64,000 nucleotides of DNA from Streptomyces sp. NBC_00234 (GTDB taxonomy: Bacteria; Actinomycetota; Actinomycetes; Streptomycetales; Streptomycetaceae): NCBI RefSeq assembly GCF_036195325.1, contig NZ_CP108101.1:8060001-8124000 (forward strand), given 5' to 3'. The translations under genes and the position numbers were made by a program. The notes under the pieces were generated by a model. The model did not search any database. It saw only the letters and a list, made by a program, of their open reading frames with translations, and had not been told where the DNA came from. Below, one piece after another: positions 9,000 to 17,049 of this stretch (its first letter is position 1; every line of letters starts with the position of its first letter).

Positions 9000-9910
9000 T
9001 TCGTGCTCCCTGTGTCGGTGGAGTTGGTTGAGTCGGTCGCGTGGCTTCCGGCGAGGTCGGCGATGTCGGTGAAGTCGGTGGGCGGGGTGTCGCGCGAGTC
9101 CGAGGAGAGGGCCGCCGCGAGCTTGTCGAGGCTCTGGCCGAATCCGATCTCGATGCCCGCCACGAAGTCCGCGGAGTCGACTGTGCTGTCCGTAATCCTC
9201 CAGTGCACGTCGAGGTCCGTGCCGGTCTCGGTCGGCCTGAGGTCGAGGTCGACGTGGGCGGTGAAGGCGAGCCCGCCGTCGGGAAACAGAGGGGAGAGCC
9301 GGTACGCGAGACGCTCGCGGGGGCGTACGTCGTCGACGACGCCCTCCGCTCGCCCGGCGACCGGTTCGGAGCCGTCGGTGTCCTCGGCGTCCCGGTACTC
9401 GTGGACGATCCGCCCGCCCCGTCGCGCCTCGAAGACGAGCTCGGAAACGCGCAGGTCGTCCGGTGTCCACCAGCGTGCGAGCAGGGCGGTGTCGGTCAGG
9501 TGGCGCCACACCAGCTCCGGAGTCCCCGTCAGCGACCGGAGGAATCCGAACGAGCGGCCGTCGGCCCACCCCGACTCCTGCGCGGCGAGCCGCTCCGCCT
9601 GGAGGCTGAGCCCGTAGCGGTCGTAGGTCGTGTGCGGGCCGCCGGCCCGGTCCGCGGCATCGGCGAGCCCACCGAGGGCGTCTGCCAGGTCCCGCAGGGG
9701 AGTGGACCGGAGCGCGTAGATGCGCCGCTGCCCGGTGCGCTGGGAGGTGACCACGCCGGCGCGCTCAAGGGTCTGCAGGTGCTTGGTCGTCTGCGGCTGC
9801 CGCGCCTCGGCGAGCTGGGCGAGAACGCCGACGGAGCGGGGTCGTTCGGCGAGCAGACTCACCAGCCGCCAGCGTGCCGGGTCGGCCAGTGCGGTGAGGA
9901 GTGCATCCAT
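8996..9910 (-). CDS. ArsR-type HTH fused to SRPBCC (AHSA1-like) domain
   Basis: About 304 aa from ATG 9910 (GTG 9916 is also possible). Residues ~1-85 form an ArsR winged helix (LTALADPARWRLVSLLAERP, then RQPQTTKHLQTLERAGVV); the metal-binding Cys of classical ArsR is absent. Residues ~105-270 are an SRPBCC/AHSA1 fold (TPELVWRHLTDTALLARWWT). The C-terminal tail is low-complexity, rich in Thr, Asp and Ser. The fusion suggests a one-component sensor with ligand binding in the SRPBCC cavity. A perfect inverted repeat lies immediately upstream of the start, fitting autorepression. It is the first gene of a two-gene unit with the RibD-like reductase. Confidence 0.88.
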   Translation of the reverse strand: MDALLTALADPARWRLVSLLAERPRSVGVLAQLAEARQPQTTKHLQTLERAGVVTSQRTGQRRIYALRSTPLRDLADALGGLADAADRAGGPHTTYDRYGLSLQAERLAAQESGWADGRSFGFLRSLTGTPELVWRHLTDTALLARWWTPDDLRVSELVFEARRGGRIVHEYRDAEDTDGSEPVAGRAEGVVDDVRPRERLAYRLSPLFPDGGLAFTAHVDLDLRPTETGTDLDVHWRITDSTVDSADFVAGIEIGFGQSLDKLAAALSSDSRDTPPTDFTDIADLAGSHATDSTNSTDTGSTK

Positions 9911-9919
9911 GACCACAAG

Positions 9920-9937
9920 TATTCTCGATGGAGAATA
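9920..9937. promoter_or_regulatory. inverted repeat, likely operator of the ArsR-SRPBCC gene
   Basis: TATTCTC-gatg-GAGAATA, a perfect 7-bp inverted repeat with a 4-base spacer. It is AT-rich in otherwise GC-rich DNA and lies 10 bases upstream of ATG 9910. ArsR regulators bind dyads of this size over their own promoters. Confidence 0.65.
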
Positions 9938-10281
9938 TTCGTGTCAAGGAATATGAGTGGATCGGTCGGGGCGCGGCGCGGGCGGGGAAGAGTGGTCTGT
10001 CCGGGAGGCCGCAGATCTTCGTATGCGACGTGGGTGAACTGCCCGTTGCGAGAAGACACTCACGGCCATGCGACGGCCGAAAGGCCAGGGGCACGCTGAG
10101 CGCACGGAGCCGCTCTGCAGCAGTGCCACGCCCTCTGTGCATCTGGAGCGCGACCTCTGTTGCCGGTGGACATGACGTCCATGCACCGGGTGCATGACCT
10201 CGCCCGTGCATACGCGACTGTGTCATCGCTCGTACTCGTGCTGCACGGGCCGAGGCCACGCAACCATGCCGTACGTGAGCG
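9938..10281. other. intergenic with an isolated 17-nt palindrome
   Basis: No credible gene is found. At 10181-10197 lies CATGCACCGGGTGCATG, a perfect 8-bp inverted repeat with one central base, of operator size. The nearest flanking genes are the ArsR regulator (starting leftward) and the 3' end of the membrane gene at 10282, so the site is not obviously in front of any start codon. Confidence 0.5.
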
Positions 10282-11202
10282 TCAGTCGGCCTTCCTGAAC
10301 ACCTCCGACATCCCGTCCCCCGTCTCTCGGTCCAGCAGTCCCACCGAGTCCGGCGCGATCAGGCCGACGCGCGTGGCCAGTTCCCGGCCGTGTACGTCGA
10401 CGGCCGCCTCGATCAGGCCCGCCAGCGCCTCCAACGCGCTGCGGCCACGCGAACGGGACACCGTCGCGCAGCCGACGGCGACCAGCGCCGCCGGCCACCA
10501 CCAGAGGGCGAGCAGGGCGTAGCCCACGGCCCAGGCGGCCAGGCGGGATGCGGCGCCGAAGGAGTCGCGGGCGGACTGGATCTGTTGTACGGCGGGTTCG
10601 GGGAGGATGAGCCACAGGCGCGGCCACAGGGCCGCGAGGTCCACGCCGTAGGCGGCCTCGACGCGGTCCGCGGTCGCCTGCATGCGGTCGCCGTACCAGG
10701 TGGGGCGGGTCGGTTCGCGCAGCGCGATGCGGTCGCGGGCCTCGGTGAGGGCTTGGATCCGGTCCCACCGGCCGCGCGGGATCGACACCGTGCCGTTCAC
10801 CACCGTGCCGGTGGCGCCGGCGACGGTGTCCTCCACCTTCGCGTCCCGTTCCTTCCATCGGCGAAGGCGCCGTTCGGTGAGGGCACGCGAGAGCGGGTCC
10901 CGGCCGAACCGCAGTCGGCACTGCTCGATCGCACCGCCGAGGAACTGGGCGGCGAGGGAGGTGGCCGCCGCCGTGAGCAGCACGAGCGCGACCAGGAGCG
11001 CGGCGGTGCCGGTCCGGTCCAGGGCGGGACGAACGGCCAGATCGTCCAGGGTGGTTCGTAGTCGCTCGACGTCGTGCCAGTGGCGGTGCCCCAGCGTGGT
11101 GCCGACCACGGCGACGCCGAGGAAGAGGGCGCCGGGCAGCACCAGCATGTTCAGCCAGCGCTCGGTGAGTTTGCCGCCCAGAGTGGCGAGGAGCGGGTTC
11201 AT
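10282..11202 (-). CDS. membrane protein of the CHAT locus, function unknown
   Basis: 306 aa from ATG 11202. Two membrane helices near the N-terminus (WLNMLVLPGALFLGVAVVG; AALLVALVLLTAAATSLAAQ) are followed by a long basic cytosolic part (RLRFGRDPLSRALTERRLRRW). Two closely spaced helices lie near residues 225-260 (LAAWAVGYALLALWWWPAAL), with a soluble C-terminus. It starts 23 bases after the small protein at 11225-11617 and is probably co-transcribed with it, divergently from the CHAT protein. Family not recognised. Confidence 0.82.
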   Translation of the reverse strand: MNPLLATLGGKLTERWLNMLVLPGALFLGVAVVGTTLGHRHWHDVERLRTTLDDLAVRPALDRTGTAALLVALVLLTAAATSLAAQFLGGAIEQCRLRFGRDPLSRALTERRLRRWKERDAKVEDTVAGATGTVVNGTVSIPRGRWDRIQALTEARDRIALREPTRPTWYGDRMQATADRVEAAYGVDLAALWPRLWLILPEPAVQQIQSARDSFGAASRLAAWAVGYALLALWWWPAALVAVGCATVSRSRGRSALEALAGLIEAAVDVHGRELATRVGLIAPDSVGLLDRETGDGMSEVFRKAD

Positions 11203-11224
11203 GAGATCGAGGAGCGTGCGACGG

Positions 11225-11617
11225 TCACTGCTCGGGCTCCAGCCGGGCCTTGTGCATGCGCGCGTCGTTGACGGCGCAGTGCGCGGCGGGAAGCCGGTAG
11301 CGGACCACGTGGAGTCGGCTGCACCGCGCCGGTCCCGGGCACACGGCCACCTTGGTGTGGGGCGCGAGACCGGGTGCCGTGGCCCCCCGGGCATGGCCGG
11401 CCAGCCCCTGCGCGTCTCCGGCCACGCGCAGGGCGTGGTCGAGGTCGTCGTAGCAGGCCGCGAGTTCGTCGGCGCCCGCACCCGACCGAAGGAGGTCCCG
11501 TGCGCGCTCGGCCGACTCCTGGACCCCGGGTCGGCGCAGCTCCGTGGACGTACTGAACAGCTTGCACAACGCGGCTGCCTTGTCGCTGAGTTCGGGGATC
11601 CCGGGCGATGCGGTCAT
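11225..11617 (-). CDS. small Cys/His-containing protein of the CHAT locus
   Basis: 130 aa. The first ~75 residues are helical (LSDKAAALCKLFSTSTELRR). The C-terminal part has spaced Cys and His (VAVCPGPARCSRLHVVRY, then LPAAHCAVNDARMHKARL) that could bind metal or be redox-active. It lies 94 bp from the divergent CHAT gene and just upstream of the membrane-protein gene. Its position suggests it is a partner or substrate of the CHAT protein, but that is inference. Not recognised as a named family. Confidence 0.78.
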   Translation of the reverse strand: MTASPGIPELSDKAAALCKLFSTSTELRRPGVQESAERARDLLRSGAGADELAACYDDLDHALRVAGDAQGLAGHARGATAPGLAPHTKVAVCPGPARCSRLHVVRYRLPAAHCAVNDARMHKARLEPEQ

Positions 11618-11711
11618 GCTCCAATTGTGCCGGACGGCCGGCGTGGCCGAGGGCGAGTCGGTGCGCGACCGTCATCGACGGCGGGATGGACAGCAGGAGG
11701 GGAGCGACGAG

Positions 11712-14700
11712 GTGAGGGACGTACGGGACCGGCTCGTGCAGGCGATCCGTGCACGCCTCGCGCGGGCCATGGCGGCGGACGGCGCAGTGCTCGGAGACGT
11801 GGTGTTCGGGCCCGAGACGGATTCCGAACTCCGGGCGCTGCTCAGGGCCGTCGACACCAGGACCGATATGGAGGCCAGGCACGTCGCGGGCTGGCTCTGC
11901 ATCGCTCGTGCGGCGGGGTCCTCCGGCTTGCAGGGTGCCATCCACGGATCCATGGCCGGGACGCTGCTCTACCCGGTGTGGGTGGCCGAGCCCGGTCTCG
12001 TACCACCGCAGTTGGCGGCCGGGTATGCGGCGGCCGACCCGTCGAGGCACCCCGATCCCGCGAACGCCGACAGTGCGGACGAGTGGTCGGCCGAGTGTGC
12101 CGCGGCCCTCATCGCGGCCGAGGGCCAGCAACACAGTCCGCCTCGGGACGCCGGTGAGGACGAGCTGCTTCTCTACGAGTTGGCTGCACGGGTAGGCGCC
12201 GAGGTCCCCGCGCGTGAGGCGTTGCTCGGCATCGCGATAGGGATGGGCAGTCTGGCGGTCCTTGCGACGCCCGAACACGACCCCACGTACACGACGCGGA
12301 TCGCCGACCTGAACCACGCGCTGTCCCTCCCCGGCCGCCCGGCAGACGACGCCGACAAGGGCACCGAAGCGGCGATCCTTCTCATGTACCGCACCCTCAA
12401 GAGCACGCCCGCTGCCTCGCCCGACCGGCTGCTCGCCCTCAGCAACCTGGGCATCCGGTTCCTGGACCGCTACTGGGAGTCGTTCGACCCGGATGACCTG
12501 TACGAAGCGGTCGGCATTTCGCGAGACGTGGTGGCCCAACTGCCTTCGCACAGCCCGCATCTCGCCCACGGTCTCAGTACCCTGGGCAGCTCGCTGATGG
12601 CGCTCCGGCAGCGGGAGGGCGGCACCCGCGAGGAGTTCGACGAGGTCGTGGACCTGTTCCGTCGGGCCGCTCCCGGCGATCCGAAGGGTGCGGCGGCGGC
12701 AGGACGCAATCTGGCCCTCGCGCTCGTCCTGCGGTGCCAGCGCGGCGGCCGGACGCAAGATCTGCACGAGGCGGTCGACGTGCTGACCCAGGCACTGAGC
12801 GCCTCCGGGGATCCGGAGCAACTCGTCCTCGTACGCGCCGCCTTGGGCAACGCGCTCCGCGCCCGCTTTACGGTGATCGGCGACGGCGCCGATCTGGATG
12901 CCGCGATCACGCATCTGACCGCCGTGGTCGCCGCGACCGGGGAGGTGTCATCCCGGACGGCGACGCGGCTGCTCGCCCCCGCGATGGCCCTGTATGCCAG
13001 GTACGGCCTGGATCCCCGGCGCCACAGCGCGGACCTGGCCGACGCCCTGCGCCTCCTGCGGCAGGCCGTGACACTCCTGCCGCGGAGCCATCCTGAGCGG
13101 CCCGTCGCACTCAGCGATCTCGGCATGGTGCTGACCAAGCGCTACCAGGCCATCGGAAGGCCGGAGGATCTGAACGAGGCGATCCAGGCGTGTAGGGACG
13201 CCGTGACGCTGACCCCCGAGGAGCACGAGATTCTCGGCGTCCGGCTGCTCAACCTCGGCATGGCCCTGGGCTTGCGCCACGAGCTGATCGCGGACGGCGA
13301 GGATCTGCGGCAGGCGCAGGAATGCCGGGACCGGGCCGCGAGGCTGCCCGGCCTCGGCCGGGCGCACCAGGCGGCGCTCCTCGGCTCGACAGCGATCTCC
13401 CTGATGACCGGCTTCGAGCGTGCCGCGGACCCGTCCGCCCAACTCGACGAAGCAGTACGGTACTTCCGGGACGCACTCGCTCTCACCCCGGCGGCCGACC
13501 CCTTGGTCCAGCGCCGCCGCCACAACCTGTCGATGGCCCTCATCACCCGCTGCCGGGTCGCCAACCGGCTCAGCGACGCCCGTGAGGCACGTGATCTGGC
13601 CGATGCGGTGATCGCGGCTCTGCCCGCGGACTCGCCCGAGCTGCCCGCCGCTCTCGAAGTGGCCGCCGGTGCCCGCATGTCGAGCGTGCGCGCCCTGCTC
13701 TCGTCGGCGGTCAAGGACGAGGCGGTGGCGCTGATCCGCCGGGCCGTCGACGCCACGCCTCCCGGCCACGCGAGGCGCACGCCGCGCCTGATGAACCTCG
13801 GCAACGTCCTGCGGGCCCGGGCCATCGGGCGCCGTCGCGGCAGCGCAGCCGAGGCGGCCGAAGCGGCCGACGTGTTCAGGGAAGCAGCCCTGGAGCAGCA
13901 GTGCGCGCCCTTCGAACGCCTTGACGCCGCACGCGCCTGGGGAGACGTATGGGCGGAACTCGGCCTCTGGGATCGCGCCTTGGACGGCTACGTGACGGCC
14001 GTCGACCTGCTGCACCTGGTTGCGCCCCGCCATATCGTGCGCGACGACCAGGAGTTCCTGCTGAGCCGCACCGTCGGACTGGGCGCCGCGGCGGCGGCCT
14101 GCGCGGTGCGCTGCGGCCGGCCGGAGCTGGCCGTGGGACTCCTCGAACAGGCCAGGGGAGTGCTGCTCTCCCACGCCTTCGACGCCGACAGCGATCTGAC
14201 CCGGCTCCGGGAGACCGACCCGCACCTCGCCGACCGCTTCGTGGAGCTCCGGGACGCCCTCGACACGGCGACCGACAGCCGGGCCGGGCTGAGCGAGGAG
14301 TTCCCCGGCGAAGGACCCTCGCGCGCCTTCACCGCGCACGCCGACCGGCGCCAGCGACTGGCCACCGAATGGCGGGACCTCACCGCCCGCATCCGCGCCG
14401 AGCACCCCGGGCTCGGGCTGCTGCGTCCGGTACGGGAGTGGGACGAGCGCGAGCTGCGCGCGACGGCCGAGGCAGGACCCGTGGTCCTGGTCAACGTCTC
14501 CCCGTACGGCAGCGACGCACTGGTCGTCACCGGGCGCTCCATCGAGGCCGTGCCGCTCCCGGGGCTCGATCCACGGACGACGGCAACGCGCCGACGGACC
14601 TTCGAGGACGCGCTGGTCCGCATCGAGGCGCCCGGAACCTCCCGCAAGCAGTCCCATCGCGCCCAGCAGGTCGTACGTGAAACGCTTGCCTGGCTGTGGC

Positions 14701-15527
14701 AGGCGGTCACCGGCCCGGTCCTCGACCATCTCCGCCTCCCGGCCGCACCCAACGGCCCCTTGCCCCGCATATGGCTGTCGCCCGGCGGCGCCCTGGGCAC
14801 GCTGCCGCTCCACGCGGCGGCCCCCGCCGAAGGCGTGCCCGGCGCACTGGACCGGGTGGTCGCCTCGTACACGCCGACGCTGCGCGCCCTCCACCACGCT
14901 CGGCAACGCGTCGCCCGCCCGGCGGGTGCCGGAACGCTCCTCGTCAGCGTCGCGCAGGCCGACGGACAGGCCCCTCTGCCCGGCGCCCGCCGCGAGGCGG
15001 ACCACCTTGCCCAGCTGCTGCCCGACGCCGCGCTACTGGCGGACACCGCGGCCACGCACGCCGCGGTCGTCTCCGCGTTGCCCCGCTGTGCCTACGCGCA
15101 CTTCGCCTGCCACGCCTTCGGCGACCTCGAACGCCCGTCCGCCAGCCGCCTCGTCCTGCACGACCACACCGAACGCCCGCTGACCGTCCGCGACCTCGCC
15201 CGACTCCGCCTCCCGTCGGCCCGGCTCGCGTACCTCTCCGCCTGCGACACCCTGCGGACCAGCCCCGAACTCGCCGACGAGGCCGTCCACATCGTCAGCG
15301 CCCTCCAGATCGCGGGCTTCCCCCATGTCGTCGGCTCGCTGTGGCACGTCGACGACACGATCGGAGCGGTTGTCGCGCAGGGGGTGTACGAGGCCCTGAG
15401 CACGGGCGGCGGCGCGCTGGACGTCGAAAGGACGGCCGAGGCCCTGCACGCCACCGTGCGCAAGCTGCGCGACACCTACCCCCGGACCCCGAGCCTGTGG
15501 GCCTGCCAGGTGCACGCGGGCCCCTAG
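11712..15527 (+). CDS. TPR-CHAT protein (caspase-like protease fold)
   Basis: 1271 aa from GTG 11712, which follows a GGAGGGGAGCGACGAG ribosome region; the open frame extends upstream but without coding character. Residues ~200-800 are a run of tetratricopeptide-like repeats, each containing forms of ALSNLGIRFLDRYW, ALSDLGMVLTKRYQ or RLMNLGNVLRARA. Residues ~950-1271 are a CHAT domain with the catalytic pair intact: the last His of HFACHAFG (~H1134) and the Cys of LSACDT (~C1178). CHAT proteins are cysteine peptidases of the caspase clan, some of them effectors in bacterial conflict systems. The TPR array would sense or bind a partner. No signal peptide is seen. Confidence 0.92.
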   Translation: MRDVRDRLVQAIRARLARAMAADGAVLGDVVFGPETDSELRALLRAVDTRTDMEARHVAGWLCIARAAGSSGLQGAIHGSMAGTLLYPVWVAEPGLVPPQLAAGYAAADPSRHPDPANADSADEWSAECAAALIAAEGQQHSPPRDAGEDELLLYELAARVGAEVPAREALLGIAIGMGSLAVLATPEHDPTYTTRIADLNHALSLPGRPADDADKGTEAAILLMYRTLKSTPAASPDRLLALSNLGIRFLDRYWESFDPDDLYEAVGISRDVVAQLPSHSPHLAHGLSTLGSSLMALRQREGGTREEFDEVVDLFRRAAPGDPKGAAAAGRNLALALVLRCQRGGRTQDLHEAVDVLTQALSASGDPEQLVLVRAALGNALRARFTVIGDGADLDAAITHLTAVVAATGEVSSRTATRLLAPAMALYARYGLDPRRHSADLADALRLLRQAVTLLPRSHPERPVALSDLGMVLTKRYQAIGRPEDLNEAIQACRDAVTLTPEEHEILGVRLLNLGMALGLRHELIADGEDLRQAQECRDRAARLPGLGRAHQAALLGSTAISLMTGFERAADPSAQLDEAVRYFRDALALTPAADPLVQRRRHNLSMALITRCRVANRLSDAREARDLADAVIAALPADSPELPAALEVAAGARMSSVRALLSSAVKDEAVALIRRAVDATPPGHARRTPRLMNLGNVLRARAIGRRRGSAAEAAEAADVFREAALEQQCAPFERLDAARAWGDVWAELGLWDRALDGYVTAVDLLHLVAPRHIVRDDQEFLLSRTVGLGAAAAACAVRCGRPELAVGLLEQARGVLLSHAFDADSDLTRLRETDPHLADRFVELRDALDTATDSRAGLSEEFPGEGPSRAFTAHADRRQRLATEWRDLTARIRAEHPGLGLLRPVREWDERELRATAEAGPVVLVNVSPYGSDALVVTGRSIEAVPLPGLDPRTTATRRRTFEDALVRIEAPGTSRKQSHRAQQVVRETLAWLWQAVTGPVLDHLRLPAAPNGPLPRIWLSPGGALGTLPLHAAAPAEGVPGALDRVVASYTPTLRALHHARQRVARPAGAGTLLVSVAQADGQAPLPGARREADHLAQLLPDAALLADTAATHAAVVSALPRCAYAHFACHAFGDLERPSASRLVLHDHTERPLTVRDLARLRLPSARLAYLSACDTLRTSPELADEAVHIVSALQIAGFPHVVGSLWHVDDTIGAVVAQGVYEALSTGGGALDVERTAEALHATVRKLRDTYPRTPSLWACQVHAGP

Positions 15528-15593
15528 CCACGGGTCCCTAGCCTGTGCGGCTCGGCAGTGGGGACGTTGACTTCTTGACCCCGTCGATTCGCT

Positions 15594-15647
15594 TGAGCCG
15601 AGCCGAGCATGCGGTGGGCAGCCGACAGCAGATGCGGTCGTGCGGTC
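15594..15647 (-). repeat. 54-bp copy of part of the sigma-factor gene (inverted repeat arm 1)
   Basis: These 54 bases are identical, on the opposite strand, to 17076-17129 inside the ECF sigma gene, where they encode ARPHLLSAAHRMLGSA and neighbouring residues. On the minus strand the copy would encode the same peptide, but no gene continues on either side. It is therefore a relic of a second sigma gene or a footprint of a rearrangement. Confidence 0.85.
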
Positions 15648-15744
15648 GCCTGTACGTAGGCCAGTTACCGGAGCGAGTGCTGCTGATCCCGCAGCACCGG
15701 GCGGTGCCGTGTCGACCGCCGGATCCTGGCTGCGACCGCGGCGG

Positions 15745-16119
15745 TCAGGATGGCCCCGAGGCCAGCCCACGTGGGGCGAGAGCCGGTACGACGAGGAATC
15801 CGCCGCCGGAGCCCACCAGGCCCGTCACCGCGCCGACCACGAGACCCTCGACGGCGATGTGCTTGAGGGGCAGTTCACTGTGGGCGGGTCGCGCCCATTT
15901 CCGGCTTTTCGGGGCTTTCGGAGCATCGCGACAGCGGTGGCCAGCATCATCAGCGCGAAGGCGATGAGGAGGACCCTTCCGGGGATGTGTTCGGCGAGAC
16001 GTCCGCCGCCGTATTCGCCGACCATACTGAACGCGCCGAAGAGCAGACCGGTCCGCCAGCGGACCCGGTGCGCCCGTGCGTGCGGGACCAGCGCGGCCAG
16101 GCTGGTGACACCGAGCGCT
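15745..16119 (-). pseudogene. internal fragment of a TauE/SafE (TSUP) sulfite-exporter-like protein
   Basis: In two frames the segment reads a continuous TauE/SafE middle: VPHARAHRVRWRTG and GGGRLAEHIPGRVLLIAFAL, then after a frameshift in the linker (near 15870) LKHIAVEGLVVGAVTGLVGS with GGGFLVVPAL. The N-terminal helices are missing because the sequence is fused to an IS481 fragment at ~16120. The C-terminal half is gone too. Clearly dead. Confidence 0.75.
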
Positions 16120-16323
16120 GGTCGCGCTCGGCTGATGGTGCGGCGTTGAGGACCGGTCGAGCAGCCCGAGGTCGCCGTGCTTACGCCAGCGGTTCACCCA
16201 CTTGGATGCGCATGCGCGGGAGATGCCCGTCTCCGCGGCGACGTGCGCAATCGGACGCGTTTTACAGCGTTCGATCAACCGGCAGCGGCCTTCCGCGAAG
16301 AGGGGTGCGTTGGCGTGGGTCAT
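16120..16323 (-). mobile_element. N-terminal fragment of an IS481-family transposase
   Basis: From ATG 16323 the frame reads the IS481 helix-turn-helix opening: RLIERCKTRPIAHVAAETG and ISRACASKWVNRWRKHG, then LGLLDRSSTPHHQP. After ~65 residues it runs straight into the TauE fragment. No DDE catalytic core is present. This is a truncated, inactive relic whose start overlaps the end of the DoxX gene. Confidence 0.8.
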
Positions 16324-16673
16324 AGTTTGCCCACGAAGAAGCTGGTGCTGGCGACTGCGAGTAGCAGGTAGCCGCTCGGGAAGGCGATGTTGTAGAAGAC
16401 GCGTGCGCGGACGTGAGCTAGGACCGCGCCGATGAAGAACGCGGTCAAGCCGATTCCTGCTGCCAGGCCCAGCCAGTGGACCCCGAGCAGCCCCATGAGA
16501 AGGCCGACAGCGCCCGTGAGTTTGAGGGTTGCCAGGTACGGCATTGCAGCTGGCGGGAGTCGAACCTCTGCGGAGTTCGCCAGCACGAACGGTGCCCGCG
16601 CGTAGTCCGCGATCGCAATGAAGGCGTTCGCGACGACGCACCCAACCGTGGCGATGATCAGTACGGAGCTCAC
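16320..16673 (-). CDS. DoxX family membrane protein
   Basis: 117 aa, GTG start overlapping the stop of the preceding gene (GTGA), hence coupled. It has four membrane helices, with the DoxX-like arrangement ATVGCVVANAFIAIADYARA, the PYLATLKLTGAVGLLMGLLG segment and a C-terminal helix. DoxX proteins are small quinone- or redox-associated membrane proteins. Together with the gene upstream it lies behind an ECF41-type promoter, so it is probably part of the sigma factor's regulon. Its 3' end abuts IS debris but the gene looks complete. Confidence 0.88.
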   Translation of the reverse strand: MSSVLIIATVGCVVANAFIAIADYARAPFVLANSAEVRLPPAAMPYLATLKLTGAVGLLMGLLGVHWLGLAAGIGLTAFFIGAVLAHVRARVFYNIAFPSGYLLLAVASTSFFVGKL

Positions 16674-16966
16674 GAGTTGTACGACCCCACGACGGAAAAC
16701 GGTTCTGGTAGAACCGGCGCTCCCGCGGCGCGGCTGATCAGGTCTCGCAGCTGAGAGGCTTGCGGTACTCCCACCAACGGATTCTGTGCTGCCTCCTCCA
16801 TCTCGAGGGCCAGGATGAAGTCCTGCCCCGGCTGACTGGAGTACGCCGTGTAGACCACGTCCTGGGGTGATGCCGCGCGGAGGGCGACGAACACCCTCGC
16901 AAGTCGCGACCGGACGTCGGCAGCTGTGCCGCTGTCGGTGCGGAACCGCACCATCTGTAGGCTCAT
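16670..16966 (-). CDS. small dimeric alpha/beta-barrel-like protein
   Basis: 98 aa, ATG 16966 with a GAGGAG ribosome site. Sequence features (MVRFRTDSGTAADVRSRLAR, then VVYTAYSSQPGQDFILALE) suggest a ferredoxin-like fold of the kind seen in antibiotic-biosynthesis monooxygenase (ABM) or EthD-like proteins; this is a fold guess only. It is first in the operon with DoxX, 54 bp downstream of the -10 element of a match to the ECF41 promoter. Confidence 0.78.
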   Translation of the reverse strand: MSLQMVRFRTDSGTAADVRSRLARVFVALRAASPQDVVYTAYSSQPGQDFILALEMEEAAQNPLVGVPQASQLRDLISRAAGAPVLPEPFSVVGSYNS

Positions 16967-17019
16967 GACGTTGTCATCTCCTCGGGATGCGAACAGGAAT
17001 GGGTTGAACCGACCGTCCT

Positions 17020-17046
17020 GACGTCCGCAAGCCCGGAAAGGTGACA
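17020..17046 (-). promoter_or_regulatory. ECF41-type promoter for the DoxX operon
   Basis: On the minus strand, TGTCACC, a 16-base spacer and CGTC. The ECF41 group consensus as I recall it is TGTCACA-N16-CGTC, so this differs by one base. It points at the 16966 gene and overlaps the ribosome site of the divergent sigma gene. Confidence 0.72.
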
Positions 17047-17049
17047 CCC

